A stretch of DNA of 64,000 bases from Artemia franciscana (GCF_032884065.1 NC_088883.1:31878568-31942567), one strand, 5' to 3'. Counted from the stretch's first letter, positions 1 to 10,047 are shown. Translations and numbers: made by a program. The notes: generated from the letters alone by a model not told the origin.

Positions 1-400
1 CTTGAAGTATAAGAAGCTGATAATAGACTAAGATATACAGTGAATATAATTTCGTGATTGAAAAAGAAATCATTGAAAAAGAAAATAAGACTTAGTGCTT
101 CTTATAAAAATATTCGTACTATAGCTAGATAGGTCAAATCAGCTGTAGTTTGACCTTACGATTTGGCAGAATGAGATTCACTCAAAGAATCATTTAATTG
201 TTTCAATTTTTATTCCCAGCATTTAGTTGAAACTCTGGATTCTCTTATTTGTCATTAAAATGCCTAATAAGTGCTGATATCTAATTAGAAGTTATCTAAG
301 TGCTGATAACTTTCATTTCCTTACGTTTTGGATTCACATACTAACCAACAAATGTAGGACTGCTTGTATGTACAATACTATGCCGAGTTCTATTATTTTC
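1..400. other. A+T-rich outer flank, no gene seen
   Basis: No ORF with recognisable protein character, no RNA gene and no clear repeat was seen. The inverted-duplication homology to the right-hand arm fades near position 400. Confidence 0.4.
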
Positions 401-1932
401 CCTCTTCTAAATATTTTTATAAATAAGCTAGGAAATATGACTAAATTTAGTCACATTTCACACAACACCATTGCTACTTTTAGGACATTTATCTCTGCAT
501 TAGCATGCTGTATGAGATGTCTTTTGAGTATTGAATATAGTGAATTTAAACAAAATATGTGTATATTTCTCACAATTTTGAAATTTTGTGTGTACGTATA
601 TGCAGTACCTACCTATTACTCCTTTTTATTGTTATCAATTTTATCACGCAGAACTAGGAAACCAAGCGATTTTTTTTTGTGGAGAGAATTATAGACACAA
701 ACACGATATTCAGTGTATACCCTCTCCAGAAAATTAAAAACCCTCCCCTCCCCATGCCCCGACTTACAGAAGTCAAACTTTTGCGTAACTTTTATAGAAT
801 TCATCTTTTTAACAACGATACATTGAGGATGGTAATTTTCAAACTCTAGAAGTCAATATTTCGTTCCAATTGGTCTCGCTGGCAATTATTGATGAAAGTA
901 AGGTTTCTGCCATAATGATGCCAAGAATTGTTCAGATTTCCTGGATATTCTTTGCCAAACATTGCCCAACGGATAAGTTAGTAATTCTAAGTTTAATCTT
1001 AACTTTTTCAAACACTTTCAAATTTGAAATAAGGTCGCTATTAAATGTGGGGAGTATATCACTAAATACTATGATACAACCTGTAGCAATAATGTGACTT
1101 CCCTTATTATTACTTTGACAGCGCTATTGCAGTACATGTGGTTTTTGTTCTGCTTTATGTGGCCCACTGATATCAATGCTTTTTATTAATATATATAGGC
1201 GGACCTACAAATAAATCAATTATATAAAAAATTAGAAGTAATATTATAAAAAAATTACGTATCTTAAAAGTTTAGTGCAACAAATTAAATCTTACAGAGT
1301 CAAAATCCATTCAAAATTGCGAGCAAATGAATAACCTGATACCCAAAGCTATTAGAATAGAGCTTGGTTCAATTTTGAGATTGAGCGTCCTGTGCTGGGC
1401 GTAGGGTCCAGAGGAAGCGAAAGGGGATATGTACAGCAGTGTTGATCGTGAATCTAGCTGAAAAAAGTCAAGTATATGCGACATTTAACTTTGCCCAGCC
1501 GAAAGCTTGTTTACGCAATACTACTATCGTCTGCAACAGTTCATTACTGACAATTTAGTAAAAGCCAATCACCAGCACTTATATTTATGACTTTTTGATG
1601 TTTGTTTATTTTTTTTAATATATTGCGTAATGTTTTTAAATTCACGAAGTACCGTGTTTGTTCAATAGTTACTTTTCTATTCTACCCCTTGAATAGTATC
1701 TATTTCAACAGCACCCCTCTTGCCCCCTCCCCCCTGTTAAAGATACTGTACCTACGCCCCTCCTGGAAACTTCGAATTAAAGTCATTTTACAAGGTGAAA
1801 TTGTAACACTTTTCTAAACTAGTTTTTGAAGACCTAGGGTATAATAAAGAAAGACATTTATAATAACAATCCTTGTTAAATAATAAGCCGTTATAAAATA
1901 CGCCATTATAAATAAGCCATTTTTCTATTTTA

Positions 1933-2508
1933 CTAATGATATCTGACATAACTAGATCCATATGATGGGTGGCCATAGCCATAAGAAGGGTAGTGACTAC
2001 GGTATTTGTATGAGGGGTAATGTTTATAATGTTTTGTTTCTGCACCCTCTAATACTTCTTCAGAAAGGTCTCTTTTCCATCTGTAACCACTGCCATAGGA
2101 GCTGTAAGATGGGTGGCCATAACTATAAGAGCTATAGGATGGGTGACCATAGCCACGATATCCATATGATGGGTATTGTTTATAGTGCTTTGTTTCAGCA
2201 CCTTCTAGTGCTTCTTCAACTGGTGCTTCTAGTTCAGAAAGGTCTCTCTTCCATCTGTAGCCACTGCCATAGGAGCTGTAAGATGGGTGGCCATAACTAT
2301 ATGAGTGGTAAGAGGGGTGGCCATAACTGTAGGAGCTGTACGATGGGTGGCCATAGCTGTATGAACTGTAAGATGGGTGACCATAGCTACGATATCCATA
2401 CGATGGGTAGTGTTTATAGTGTTTTGTTTCCGCAACTTGTAGCACTTCTTCAGCCTGTTCAGCCTCTTCAGCCAGTATGGTAGCAACAGCGATAGTAAAA
2501 AGAAGAAT
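1933..2508 (-). CDS. Gene A exon 2: secreted tyrosine-rich multi-peptide precursor
   Basis: Together with the 9-base exon 1 (4236-4244) this gives a 194-residue protein. Residues 1-16 are a signal peptide (MKYILLFTIAVATILA), followed by an acidic stretch (17-30). Module 1 (31-91) starts TKHYKHYPSYGYR, has four YGHPSYSSYS-type repeats and ends GSGYRWKR. An acidic spacer (92-108, EAPVEEALEGAE) precedes module 2 (109-149, again ending RWKR). A shorter acidic spacer (150-160) precedes module 3 (161-194, ending in YVRYH). RWKR matches the furin consensus R-x-K/R-R, so cleavage into three tyrosine-rich, mostly basic peptides is inferred. The exon opens at a clean acceptor (pyrimidine run plus AG at 2509-2510) and stays open to a TAG at 1933. 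No canonical AATAAA was seen just downstream. It differs from gene B by about 12 substitutions and one 6-residue gap. Cuticle, shell or glue protein and antimicrobial peptide precursor are the main functional alternatives. Confidence 0.88.
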   Translation of the reverse strand: MLLFTIAVATILAEEAEQAEEVLQVAETKHYKHYPSYGYRSYGHPSYSSYSYGHPSYSSYSYGHPSYHSYSYGHPSYSSYGSGYRWKRDLSELEAPVEEALEGAETKHYKQYPSYGYRGYGHPSYSSYSYGHPSYSSYGSGYRWKRDLSEEVLEGAETKHYKHYPSYKYRSHYPSYGYGHPSYGSSYVRYH

Positions 2509-4235
2509 CTAAAAAGAAGGAAGCAAATCATTCAAGCTGAATTCTTTAATATGACTAAACCATACTGGTATAAGTTAAATATGGATGATCTTTCACTGAA
2601 CATGCTTTTAGGTTCCAACTTTAATTTATTCTGTTATTAAAAAAATATAGCAATGCTCATGCTCGACCTTAAAAGAAAGATTATTTTAAAAGGAACTATT
2701 TTCGAATAGAACGAAGCAAAGGACAACTCTGGAGAAAAACGGTAGCTGAGTTCGTGGAGAATATAATTTTTTTTGAAATTATGCTTGTTTGATTATTGTG
2801 CTAGCAAATCGGATGTCTTAAAGTATGATTTATTATCACATGGGTTGCCTTGTAATCTAATAAAACTATTTTTAAGTGATTTTATTAGGGGTATGACAAT
2901 ACGTATTCTAAATCATTTTCTTGTTGTATTTAATTATGAATCATTGGATCATGCTAACTTTTTTATTTAGTGAAGAAAATATTTTAAAGCATTTTATTGC
3001 TTAGCTGGTAGAATTGATGAAACTGGTCAAATTTATAGTTGTGTGGGTTGTTTCCTCTTATATTAAAAAAATTGTTTTCTTTTGTGAGGGTAAAACAAAT
3101 TTTTTTTTTTCGAAACGTCTCCCTGGGAATAAATATATACTATTCGATTAGACTATATAATTATTTAACTGTTTAAAATCTCTTCAAGAGAATAACTTTA
3201 TTTTGAAATACAGTTACTATTTACTGAGTCCTTTAATTTTTCTTTTTACAGTTTGGAAATACAAAGTTTGGAAGAACAAGAATATAAGTATGTGAACTAA
3301 AATTAGGATACTGGGAGCAATGGTACCAACTTTGGTCAAATTTTTGTTTTGAAAAATGGCACTTGAGTGATTTTCTACTAGTAGTAGTAGCAATAGTATG
3401 TTCTTTGAAGTAAAAAGATATTGAATATCTTGAAGAAGATATTCAAAACTTGCAGTTAACAGGGTTTGTTGTCTGAAAATTAATTTTTCAGAATTAATTT
3501 TTAATTCTGAAATTTAATTTAATTAATTTTTCAGAATTAATTTTTAATTTTGAAGCAGTTTTGCTTCAAAGAACATACTACTACTACTCTTTGAAACTGG
3601 CTATTTGTTTTGAAGTTACAACAATATTTTTTATTTACATTTTAAGTATGGAAAACTGGGAATGAATTGTTGTGAAAATGACCGAATAGTTTTTTCTCTA
3701 CAATATGAAAATAGAATTACAAATTTTAAGTCAATGGGCACATTTATAAAATAGCAACGTCTTAGTTACGCTAGAAACACACCCATAATTTTTTCTTTTT
3801 ATTTCGCCCTGCAAGGCATGTTTATTTTAATTTTCTGTTAAAGGTATCTAAATATGTAAAATCAGAAGTGAGCCAATTGAATAGGGAAACAGGGATACAG
3901 GGATTTTAGCAAGAAAAGCTCATAGAAAGACAGTTTAGGCCAGGAGAAAAGAAAAAAATTCAAATATTAGACTTTTTTTTATAATACCAAATAAAACATA
4001 CGAATTTCAATTTTAAATTTAAGATACAAACTAAAAACTAAGAGTAAGTTAAGATAAAGAACATCTGATTTTAGGTTCATCATTTAATAGGTATCGAAAC
4101 TTCTAAATTTAATAGATCAGATTGCTATTTTTCTACCTAAATCTTGTGAATTTTACCATTTTAACCTGAATGATTTAAGAGATAGGCAATTTGTATCATA
4201 CAAGCAATGGAAAACAATAATAATTCAATTCTTAC
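2509..4235 (-). other. Gene A intron
   Basis: This phase-0 intron of about 1.73 kb starts GTAAG (minus strand, 4235) and ends with a pyrimidine-rich AG (2510-2509). It contains A+T-rich local inverted repeats at about 3360-3610, where a GTATGTTCTTTGAAG block recurs in reverse. A stretch at 2834-3355 has no counterpart in gene B. Confidence 0.75.
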
Positions 4236-4244
4236 ATATTTCAT
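4236..4244 (-). CDS. Gene A exon 1 (three codons, MKY)
   Basis: On the minus strand ATGAAATAT is followed directly by the donor GTAAG. The same arrangement occurs in gene B (20584) and gene C (50252, ATGAAATTT/GTAAG), each 48-49 bases downstream of a TATA-positioned initiator. A minute first coding exon encoding the first residues of the signal peptide is a known hallmark of arthropod cuticular-protein genes. The start is chosen because all three paralogs share it and it completes a normal signal peptide. Confidence 0.85.
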
Positions 4245-4288
4245 GGTGGACCCTTTGTATGTAATTTAATGCTGCAGATATTGAAACT

Positions 4289-4387
4289 CAACTGAAGAAT
4301 CCAGTAAAAATTCAGCTTTATATGTAATTGAAACATCCTGGAATTACGTCACTAAGTCCAGGAAGATGAAAAAACCTTTGGGTGTGG
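4289..4387 (-). promoter_or_regulatory. Gene A promoter
   Basis: Read on the minus strand: CCACACCCAAAGG (4375-4387), then TGACGTAATTCCAG (4338-4351), then CATATAAAG (TATA box, 4316-4324), then initiator TTCAGTTG (4289-4296). The initiator A (4293) lies 29 bases from the T of TATAAA and 49 bases before the ATG. TGACGTAATTCCAG lies in an imperfect palindrome bounded by CCTGG and CCAGG (4337-4362). The TGACGTAA core resembles a bZIP (CRE/PAR/C-EBP type) site; the binding factor is inferred, not shown. Confidence 0.8.
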
Positions 4388-4640
4388 TTTTAAACAAAGG
4401 ACAACCAATAACTTAATAGAAAACGATATACATATTAAATCAATGTCAGTGACTTAGAAAGAACTTACATTAGTCGTTAGCCTAAAATTTTAATCTCTGC
4501 TCTGTATCATCACAGACTTAGAAAAAGTACGGGGGAAAAGGGTGAACCATAGACTTGTATCTCATTTTCACCTACTACTTTGTATTTTTCATTTACTATC
4601 TCAATGCAATTTTAAAAATAGCGAGGTACCATTTTTATAA
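4388..4640. other. Upstream region of gene A, conserved with gene B
   Basis: No gene. The segment stays alignable in reverse with 20198-20440 up to the GAGGTACC block at about 4620, so the duplication carried over 300 bases of upstream sequence. Homology stops where the Penelope-like fragment begins. Confidence 0.6.
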
Positions 4641-4679
4641 ATATCATCAAATGCGAAATGATTGTCCCAAATGCTACTT

Positions 4680-5720
4680 TATTATGTTCACGTAATCATG
4701 TAAAATCTGAGTTAGATTACGTTAAAGATATTCTATTCTGCAATGGCTACCCAATCAATCTCATTGAAAACATAATAGATTGACGATTAAAAAAGGAAAC
4801 ACAGGAAAATAGGGAGCCCGTCCCCCCTGATTCAGTTTCACTGGCAATTGAGAACAAAACTTGTACTAAATTACCATGCGTCTCGAAACTCAGCAAGGAA
4901 CTTGGACAAATTTTTTAAATATAATCTCTCTGTTTCTTTTAAAACTGAACAAAAAGTTGAACATTTTTTCAACTCTAGAAAGGATATAACGGACCATATA
5001 CTAGGTAGGGGTATCTACAGAGTCCCGTGTTCATGTGGAAAATTTTACATTGGCAGGACTCATCAACAACTAGGGGAACGATTGCATTCACACAAAATTT
5101 CAATAGATAAGTCTTTGAGATTTGGAAATAAAAATGACAACTTTGATTCAGCTCTGGCCCAGCATATATATATATATAAATCCTGACCATTTAGTTCTTT
5201 TGTGAAGAGGCAACTTTAATATTTACCCTGAACGGCCTACCACAATCTTTTAAAGAGGCAATTGAGGTAAAAAAAAAAAACCCATATAGACAGAAATTTG
5301 GCTATAAATAGAGATACGGGAGATATTTCCTTAAGCCCATTTTATAACAACTTAATATTAAAAGACCCTATCAATATTTTCGCTCATTCTAATTTAAGAC
5401 AGCCTGTTCGCATGTCTAATGAAAACCGAAATTGCAGACAGGCAAATTCTGTTGCAAGGTAAAGAATATTTATTCAATCCAATTGGTAACTACTCTTTCA
5501 TTGATCTCAAGTTGGTTTTTGTCTTTTGATTCAGTGTCTTTTCTCCTCTCGTAGGTTTTGTTGTTGTTTTTGTTTTTTGGTTTTTTCCTCTTTCCTATAT
5601 ATACATTTTTTTTACACTGAGGACGATTTGGTGGAGGTCCTTGTCGAAATATTTGCTTGATTTTCATTTTCATATTTTGCTACTGGCTGACAAAACCCTC
5701 GTTTTTTCACCTATTTGATT
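4680..5720 (+). mobile_element. Penelope-like element, 3' part (RT tail and GIY-YIG endonuclease)
   Basis: A stretch near 4695-4790 reads RNHVKSELDYVKDILFCNGY, the C-terminal end of a Penelope-type reverse transcriptase. It is followed by NLDKFFKYNLSVSFKTEQK and then a GIY-YIG endonuclease start: GRGIYRVPCSCGKFYIGRTH (about 5007-5066) with GERLHSHK. A last block in a further frame (about 5288-5463) reads INRDTGDISLSPFYNNLILK and ends in a stop. CTGAGGACGATTTGG with TCGAAA downstream (about 5615-5652) resembles the 3' tail seen after many such elements. In-frame stops and at least two frame changes, plus the missing 5' part, show a decayed truncated copy. Confidence 0.8.
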
Positions 5721-6406
5721 TTTCTCTCTTCATTTATTATTTCCTTTCTTGTTATCATACGCCATGCATAGACAGTATGGTCTCAGAACATATTTACTTA
5801 GGCTGAAAGCTTAAGAAATTAGTACAAAGAAGTGGAGGCTGGCAAAAATAATAAAAAAAGCTTTTTCCCATGCTCAGCAATGGACTGCGTTACGCAGGTT
5901 CTGATTTCCTGATAAAATACCTTCAGCCCAGAGTAAAAAACGTGGGAAATTATAGCCTAGTAAACAACACAGCACTCGTACGGGATTCTGATTATTGGAT
6001 AATTTTCTGGGCTTGGTTTGTTTTGATGGGCGTTTTCGGGCTGAAAAACCTCTTCCTAGCTAATTTATCTACTATGGGCTGCCTCCCCGTAGTAGCATAA
6101 TATTTGTAGGCATGAATATATAATGAGTCGGAGGTAATAGGCTTGGGACTGTCTGTGCAGGATTTCGACTCTAGTTGATAGAAGAGCATCGCCAAGTGCT
6201 GAAAACCATGTTGTGACCAAGATGGGCCCAGGATTGCACAAAGCCTCCAACTTACTGGAGGTCCCAGGGACTTCTTGCTGTCCGGTTCTAAGCCGGCTTA
6301 AGCGCTTCGGTGTAGACTTGAGAAGATATGTTGGTCCCCATCCTGCACTGGTATCCGGGATCACTGCTTTTCTTGAGGCCAAAATAATTTCAAAGATTTA
6401 AAGAAC

Positions 6407-9331
6407 ATGAAAATTGGAACTTGGAATGTTACGACGTTAAAAAATGACTATCGCATCGACATTTTGACTGACGAATTCAGACGGTTTGAACTGGATTTAT
6501 TAGGAGTTTCAGAAACTCATATCCCAGGGGTAGGAAGCATGAAATTAGGTGACATAGAATTTGTTTACTCAGGAAGGAAGGATGGGGTACATAGACAGGG
6601 AGTAGGGCTCATGATGAATAAGGAAGCTGCTAAGTCTTGTTTAGGCTGGGAAGGTATTAATAATAGAATACTAATTGCTCATTTTATGACTAAAAAGTTT
6701 AGGGTATCAGTTATAGTAGTATATGCCCCCATTGAACCAACTGATGGAGATACTAGTGACTCAGATGAATTTTACTTACAGTTACAGGAGCAAATAGACA
6801 GGGTACCAGGTAGAAATATGGTGTTTTTGCTAGGAGATTTTAATGCCCAGGTTGGTAGAAATAGGGATAGATGGTATCCTAGCCTAGGTAATTTTGGTGT
6901 AGGAAAAGAAAACAGTAATGGCTATAGGCTTTTGCAATTTTGTAGGTATAACAACCTAGTTATAACCAATACGGTGTTTGGTCACAAAATGGCCCATAAG
7001 TTGACATGGTATTCACGTGATGGTAAGACAGCAAACCTTATTGATTATGTTATTGTAAACAGAAGACTAGCAGGATCAATACAAGATACTAGGGTGTATA
7101 GGAGTGCCGTTATTGATGTTAAAAGTAAAGATCACCATCTAGTAGTGTCTAAGGTTAATTTAAAGCTGAAATTTCGGAAGAGTAACTCCCTCCCGGAAAG
7201 TTATGATGTTGGTAGACTTCAGGATGAAAATTTGAGAAAAAAATTCCAGGAACAGTTGAGTACTAAACTTGAGGGTTTAAAATTTGACAATGTGGAAGAT
7301 GGATGGAATAATTTCAGAAAAACAATTTGTGAAGTTGCTGATGGTGTCCTACGGAAGATTGCTAAGACAGCAACTAGGAATATTAGTGAAAAAGCTTTAG
7401 GTTTAATAGAGAGTAGAAGGGGTTTGTATAAGAATTATCTGAGCGATAGGTCGTATGAAAACAAAAGGAATGTAAAGAAAGTGGAGAAAGCATTAAAATA
7501 TGAACTAAGGAGATGTGAAATGGAGGCGATGGATAAAATTGCTGAGGATCTGGAAGAAGCGGCTAGACGGCATAATAGTAAAATATTATACTGGCATGTT
7601 AATAAATTGAAAGGGAGTAGCCGATCCGGACTAGTCCCAGTTGAAGATAGAAATGGGGCCACAATTAGTGATAAGGAAAAAGTTAAAGAAAGATGGGTGG
7701 AACATTTTGAGAATGTGCTAAACCGAGATACAGTTGCAGGAAAAGATATAGATGAAAATGAAAAAGTTTGTGATACCTTGGATGTGAAGGAAGATTTGTT
7801 TAGTGAGGAAGAATTAGCGACAGTACTAGAAGGATTAAAAAATAATAAGGCCCCAGGTGCTGATAGTATGATTAATGAGTTCCTTAAATATGGTGGCTCT
7901 GAGGTTAGGAATAAGCTACTGAAGATTATGAACATGATTTTTGAAAAAGGGGAAGTACCCAATGATTTTAGGAAAACCTTAATTAAACCACTGTATAAGA
8001 AAGGTGACAAGAGTGAATGTCGGAATTATCGAGGCATTAGTCTGGTCTCTGTAGGTAGCAAATTACTGAGTAATATGATACTTTTTAGACTGAGACATGC
8101 TGTAGACAAAGTTTTAAGGGAAGAACAATGCGGTTTTAGAAAAGGTAGAGGATGTGTCGACCATGTTTTCACTCTTAGGTTAATAATTGAGAAGTCCCTT
8201 CGTTGTCAAACACCTTTGGTCCTTAGTTTTATCGATTATGAGCAAGCTTTCGATTCTGTTGATAGAACAGCGTTAACAAAGGTCTTATCGTTATATGGTA
8301 TACCAGAAAAATACATTAAAGTGATTTGCGCTATGTACGAGAATAATACTGCTGCGGTTAAGGTAGGAAATGAGGTTAGCAACTGGTTTTGTATTAAATC
8401 AGGAGTTAAGCAGGGTTGTGTTCTATCCCCCTTTATATGGATCATTTTGATGGACTTCGTCTTAAGGAGCACAGGAAAGGCAATTGGAGACCATGGAATC
8501 AAATGGGGAGGAAGAACGCTCCTGGACTTAGATTATGCCGATGATTTAAGCATATTAGATGAAAGTGTGAGCAAAATGAATGAATTTTTAGAGGTTTTAC
8601 GAGTTCAGGGTGCTAAAATAGGCTTGAAAATTAATGTTAAGAAGACTAAGTCACTAAGGTTAGGAATAAGTGAAGATGAACAGGTGACCTTAGGTAACGA
8701 AAAGATTGATCAGGTTGGGAGCTTCAGTTACCTTGGTAGTATTATTAGTAAAGATGGTGGGAGCAGTGAAGATGTTAAAAGTAGAATAGCTAAAGCTCAG
8801 GGTGTTTTTTCAAAGTTAAAAAAAGTTTGGAAGAATAGAAAGATAAGCCTACAAACCAAGATTAGAATATTGGAAGCTACAGTGATGACAGTGGTCAAAT
8901 ATGGCTCTGAAGCATGGACACTCCGAAAAGCAGATGAAAATTTACTAGATGTTTTCCAGAGAAATTGCCTACGGATTGTTCTGGGTACCCGGCTGACTGA
9001 CCGTATTTCAAACAGTAGGTTGTACGAAAAGTGTGGTTCAATCCCGCTTTCTGGGGCTATAATGAAAGAAAGGTTGAGATGGCTAGGCCACGTTCTACGG
9101 ATGAAGGATGACAGATTACCGAAGATTGTCCTTTTTGGCCAACCGTCTGGGGCTACACGGAAAGCAGGTCGTCCTTGTCTGGGTTGGGAGGATGTCATAA
9201 ATAAGGATTTAAAGGAAATGGGAACTTCCTGGGAGGGTGTAAAGAGGGAGGCTTTAAATAGATTAGGTTGGAGGAGGAGCGTGCGTAGCTGTGTTGGCCT
9301 CAGGCGGCTTGGTGCTGCAGTGAGTTATTAA
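6407..9331 (+). CDS. RTE-type endonuclease/reverse transcriptase ORF
   Basis: 974 residues, uninterrupted. The N-terminal APE-like endonuclease shows MKIGTWNVTTL, GVSETHIPG (E36), YAPIEPTDGD, LLGDFNAQVGRN, and SKDHHLV near residue 242. The RT shows NKAPGADSMINEFLK, KPLYKKGDKSECRNYRGISL, EEQCGFRKGRGCVDH, motif A FIDYEQAFDSV (D610), SGVKQGCVLSPF and the catalytic YADD at 710-713. A C-terminal block (RWLGHVLRMKDDRLPK, GRPCLGWEDV) is typical of RTE/BovB-like proteins. The product would nick target DNA and copy its own mRNA by target-primed reverse transcription. The ATG is the first in frame and sits at the canonical MKIGTWN start of the endonuclease. All visible catalytic motifs are present, so the copy looks young and potentially active. 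Confidence 0.92.
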   Translation: MKIGTWNVTTLKNDYRIDILTDEFRRFELDLLGVSETHIPGVGSMKLGDIEFVYSGRKDGVHRQGVGLMMNKEAAKSCLGWEGINNRILIAHFMTKKFRVSVIVVYAPIEPTDGDTSDSDEFYLQLQEQIDRVPGRNMVFLLGDFNAQVGRNRDRWYPSLGNFGVGKENSNGYRLLQFCRYNNLVITNTVFGHKMAHKLTWYSRDGKTANLIDYVIVNRRLAGSIQDTRVYRSAVIDVKSKDHHLVVSKVNLKLKFRKSNSLPESYDVGRLQDENLRKKFQEQLSTKLEGLKFDNVEDGWNNFRKTICEVADGVLRKIAKTATRNISEKALGLIESRRGLYKNYLSDRSYENKRNVKKVEKALKYELRRCEMEAMDKIAEDLEEAARRHNSKILYWHVNKLKGSSRSGLVPVEDRNGATISDKEKVKERWVEHFENVLNRDTVAGKDIDENEKVCDTLDVKEDLFSEEELATVLEGLKNNKAPGADSMINEFLKYGGSEVRNKLLKIMNMIFEKGEVPNDFRKTLIKPLYKKGDKSECRNYRGISLVSVGSKLLSNMILFRLRHAVDKVLREEQCGFRKGRGCVDHVFTLRLIIEKSLRCQTPLVLSFIDYEQAFDSVDRTALTKVLSLYGIPEKYIKVICAMYENNTAAVKVGNEVSNWFCIKSGVKQGCVLSPFIWIILMDFVLRSTGKAIGDHGIKWGGRTLLDLDYADDLSILDESVSKMNEFLEVLRVQGAKIGLKINVKKTKSLRLGISEDEQVTLGNEKIDQVGSFSYLGSIISKDGGSSEDVKSRIAKAQGVFSKLKKVWKNRKISLQTKIRILEATVMTVVKYGSEAWTLRKADENLLDVFQRNCLRIVLGTRLTDRISNSRLYEKCGSIPLSGAIMKERLRWLGHVLRMKDDRLPKIVLFGQPSGATRKAGRPCLGWEDVINKDLKEMGTSWEGVKREALNRLGWRRSVRSCVGLRRLGAAVSY

Positions 9332-9358
9332 TAGTAGTAGTAGTAGTAGTAGTAGTAG
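9331..9358 (+). repeat. TAG trinucleotide tail of the RTE element
   Basis: About eight TAG units directly follow the ORF stop, as expected for the 3' end of an RTE LINE. Related trinucleotide runs end the two minus-strand fragments (11203-11216, 33430-33452). Confidence 0.8.
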
Positions 9359-9658
9359 TTGATTGCAAATCATCCAACGCTTCCAGTTTTTATCCTTAGA
9401 TTTCTCCAGGTAACCATTTAGAGCTGGGCCGACTCTTGCGGAGCTTACAGAGTTACACCTTTGACCCCAGTTCCAAACCAAATAGCCAACGATTCTAGTT
9501 GTCAAACCCCTGACATTATGATTTAAAATTTGGAGTGCTAACCAGGACGGTTGATGATCGATCTAACGAATTATATACTTTCTATTGGCTCAAATTGTCC
9601 TTAATCAGCTTTAGCGGATTAGTCTTTGTTACAATTTGCCAAAAATGATGGTCAATGT
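9359..9658. other. Gene-free stretch after the RTE element
   Basis: No coding or RNA feature recognised. Base composition is nearer balanced than in the flanks. It may be old repeat sequence. Confidence 0.3.
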
Positions 9659-10047
9659 TGGTATAACCGAAACAACTTTTTTGGGTCATGAAACTATTGT
9701 TAATAGATGCATTTTGGCTTTTTGAACATATTTTCTCTCTTGCAAAGCTACCGCAAACTCATCGTTATGGAGTTATTCCGGCCCAGCCTAACCCTAACAA
9801 AAAATTGTCTCTAAAAGTCACAGAGCAATTTTCGGCCTTAAAACGCTAGCGATATCAAATTTCCGATCAATGAAAACGGAAATGATTGCGATTCTATATG
9901 TATAAATACAAGAATATTTGGGCCGGAATAACTCCATAACGGTGAGTTTGCGGTAGTTTTGCAAGAGAGAAAAGATGTTCAAAAAGTCAAAATGCATCAA
10001 TTAACAATAGTTTCATGACCCCAAAAAATTATTCCGGTAATACAAAC
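9659..10047. mobile_element. Foldback element with about 127-bp inverted arms
   Basis: The arm 9659-9785 (GGTATAACCGAAACAAC onward, ending GGAGTTATTCCGGCCCA) is repeated in reverse at 9919-10047 with roughly a dozen mismatches. The loop is 133 bases. No ORF is present. This is the structure of a non-autonomous foldback or MITE-type element; the superfamily cannot be assigned. Confidence 0.7.

Larger units (their letters stand above)
400..4630. repeat. Left arm of a large inverted duplication (carries gene A)
   Basis: Read on the minus strand, this segment matches 20198-26545 over the promoter, both exons, much of the intron and a long 3' flank. Anchors seen by eye include the GAGGTACC block at about 4620, the TTTGGGTGTGG promoter block, exon 2, the CCCAACGG block near 970 matching about 25960, and ACGCAAAAGTTTG near 780 matching about 26146. 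The arms differ by insertions: about 510 bases at 2834-3355 are found only here, and a 2.8-kb repeat insertion is found only in the right arm. The inner end is marked here by the Penelope-like fragment. Confidence 0.85.
5850..9358 (+). mobile_element. RTE-clade LINE retrotransposon, apparently full length
   Basis: A 5' leader of about 550 bases precedes a single long ORF (6407-9331). Immediately after the stop is a short 3' end made of TAG trinucleotides (9334-9358). RTE elements are known for one APE-endonuclease/RT ORF and a very short 3' UTR ending in a simple repeat instead of poly(A). Minus-strand 3' fragments of the same family lie at 11203-11570 and 33428-33890. The 5' boundary is approximate; I could not fix a target-site duplication. 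Confidence 0.85.

Noticed and set aside
368-694. 108-codon ORF in the left arm and other short ORFs at 870-1097 and 1602-1817
   Set aside because: Not preserved in the inverted copy at 25.3-26.5 kb, low-complexity composition, no family resemblance.
1962-2483. 173-codon plus-strand ORF (and its 179-codon partner at 24653-25192 minus)
   Set aside because: Antisense shadow of the tyrosine-rich exons. The biased codons (TAT, GGC, CAC, CCA) leave the opposite strand open. No signal, start context or conservation beyond that forced by the sense strand.
8797-9198. Minus-strand ORFs inside the RTE coding region (also 7435-8010, 8236-8502)
   Set aside because: Shadows of the 974-codon ORF, with no independent features.
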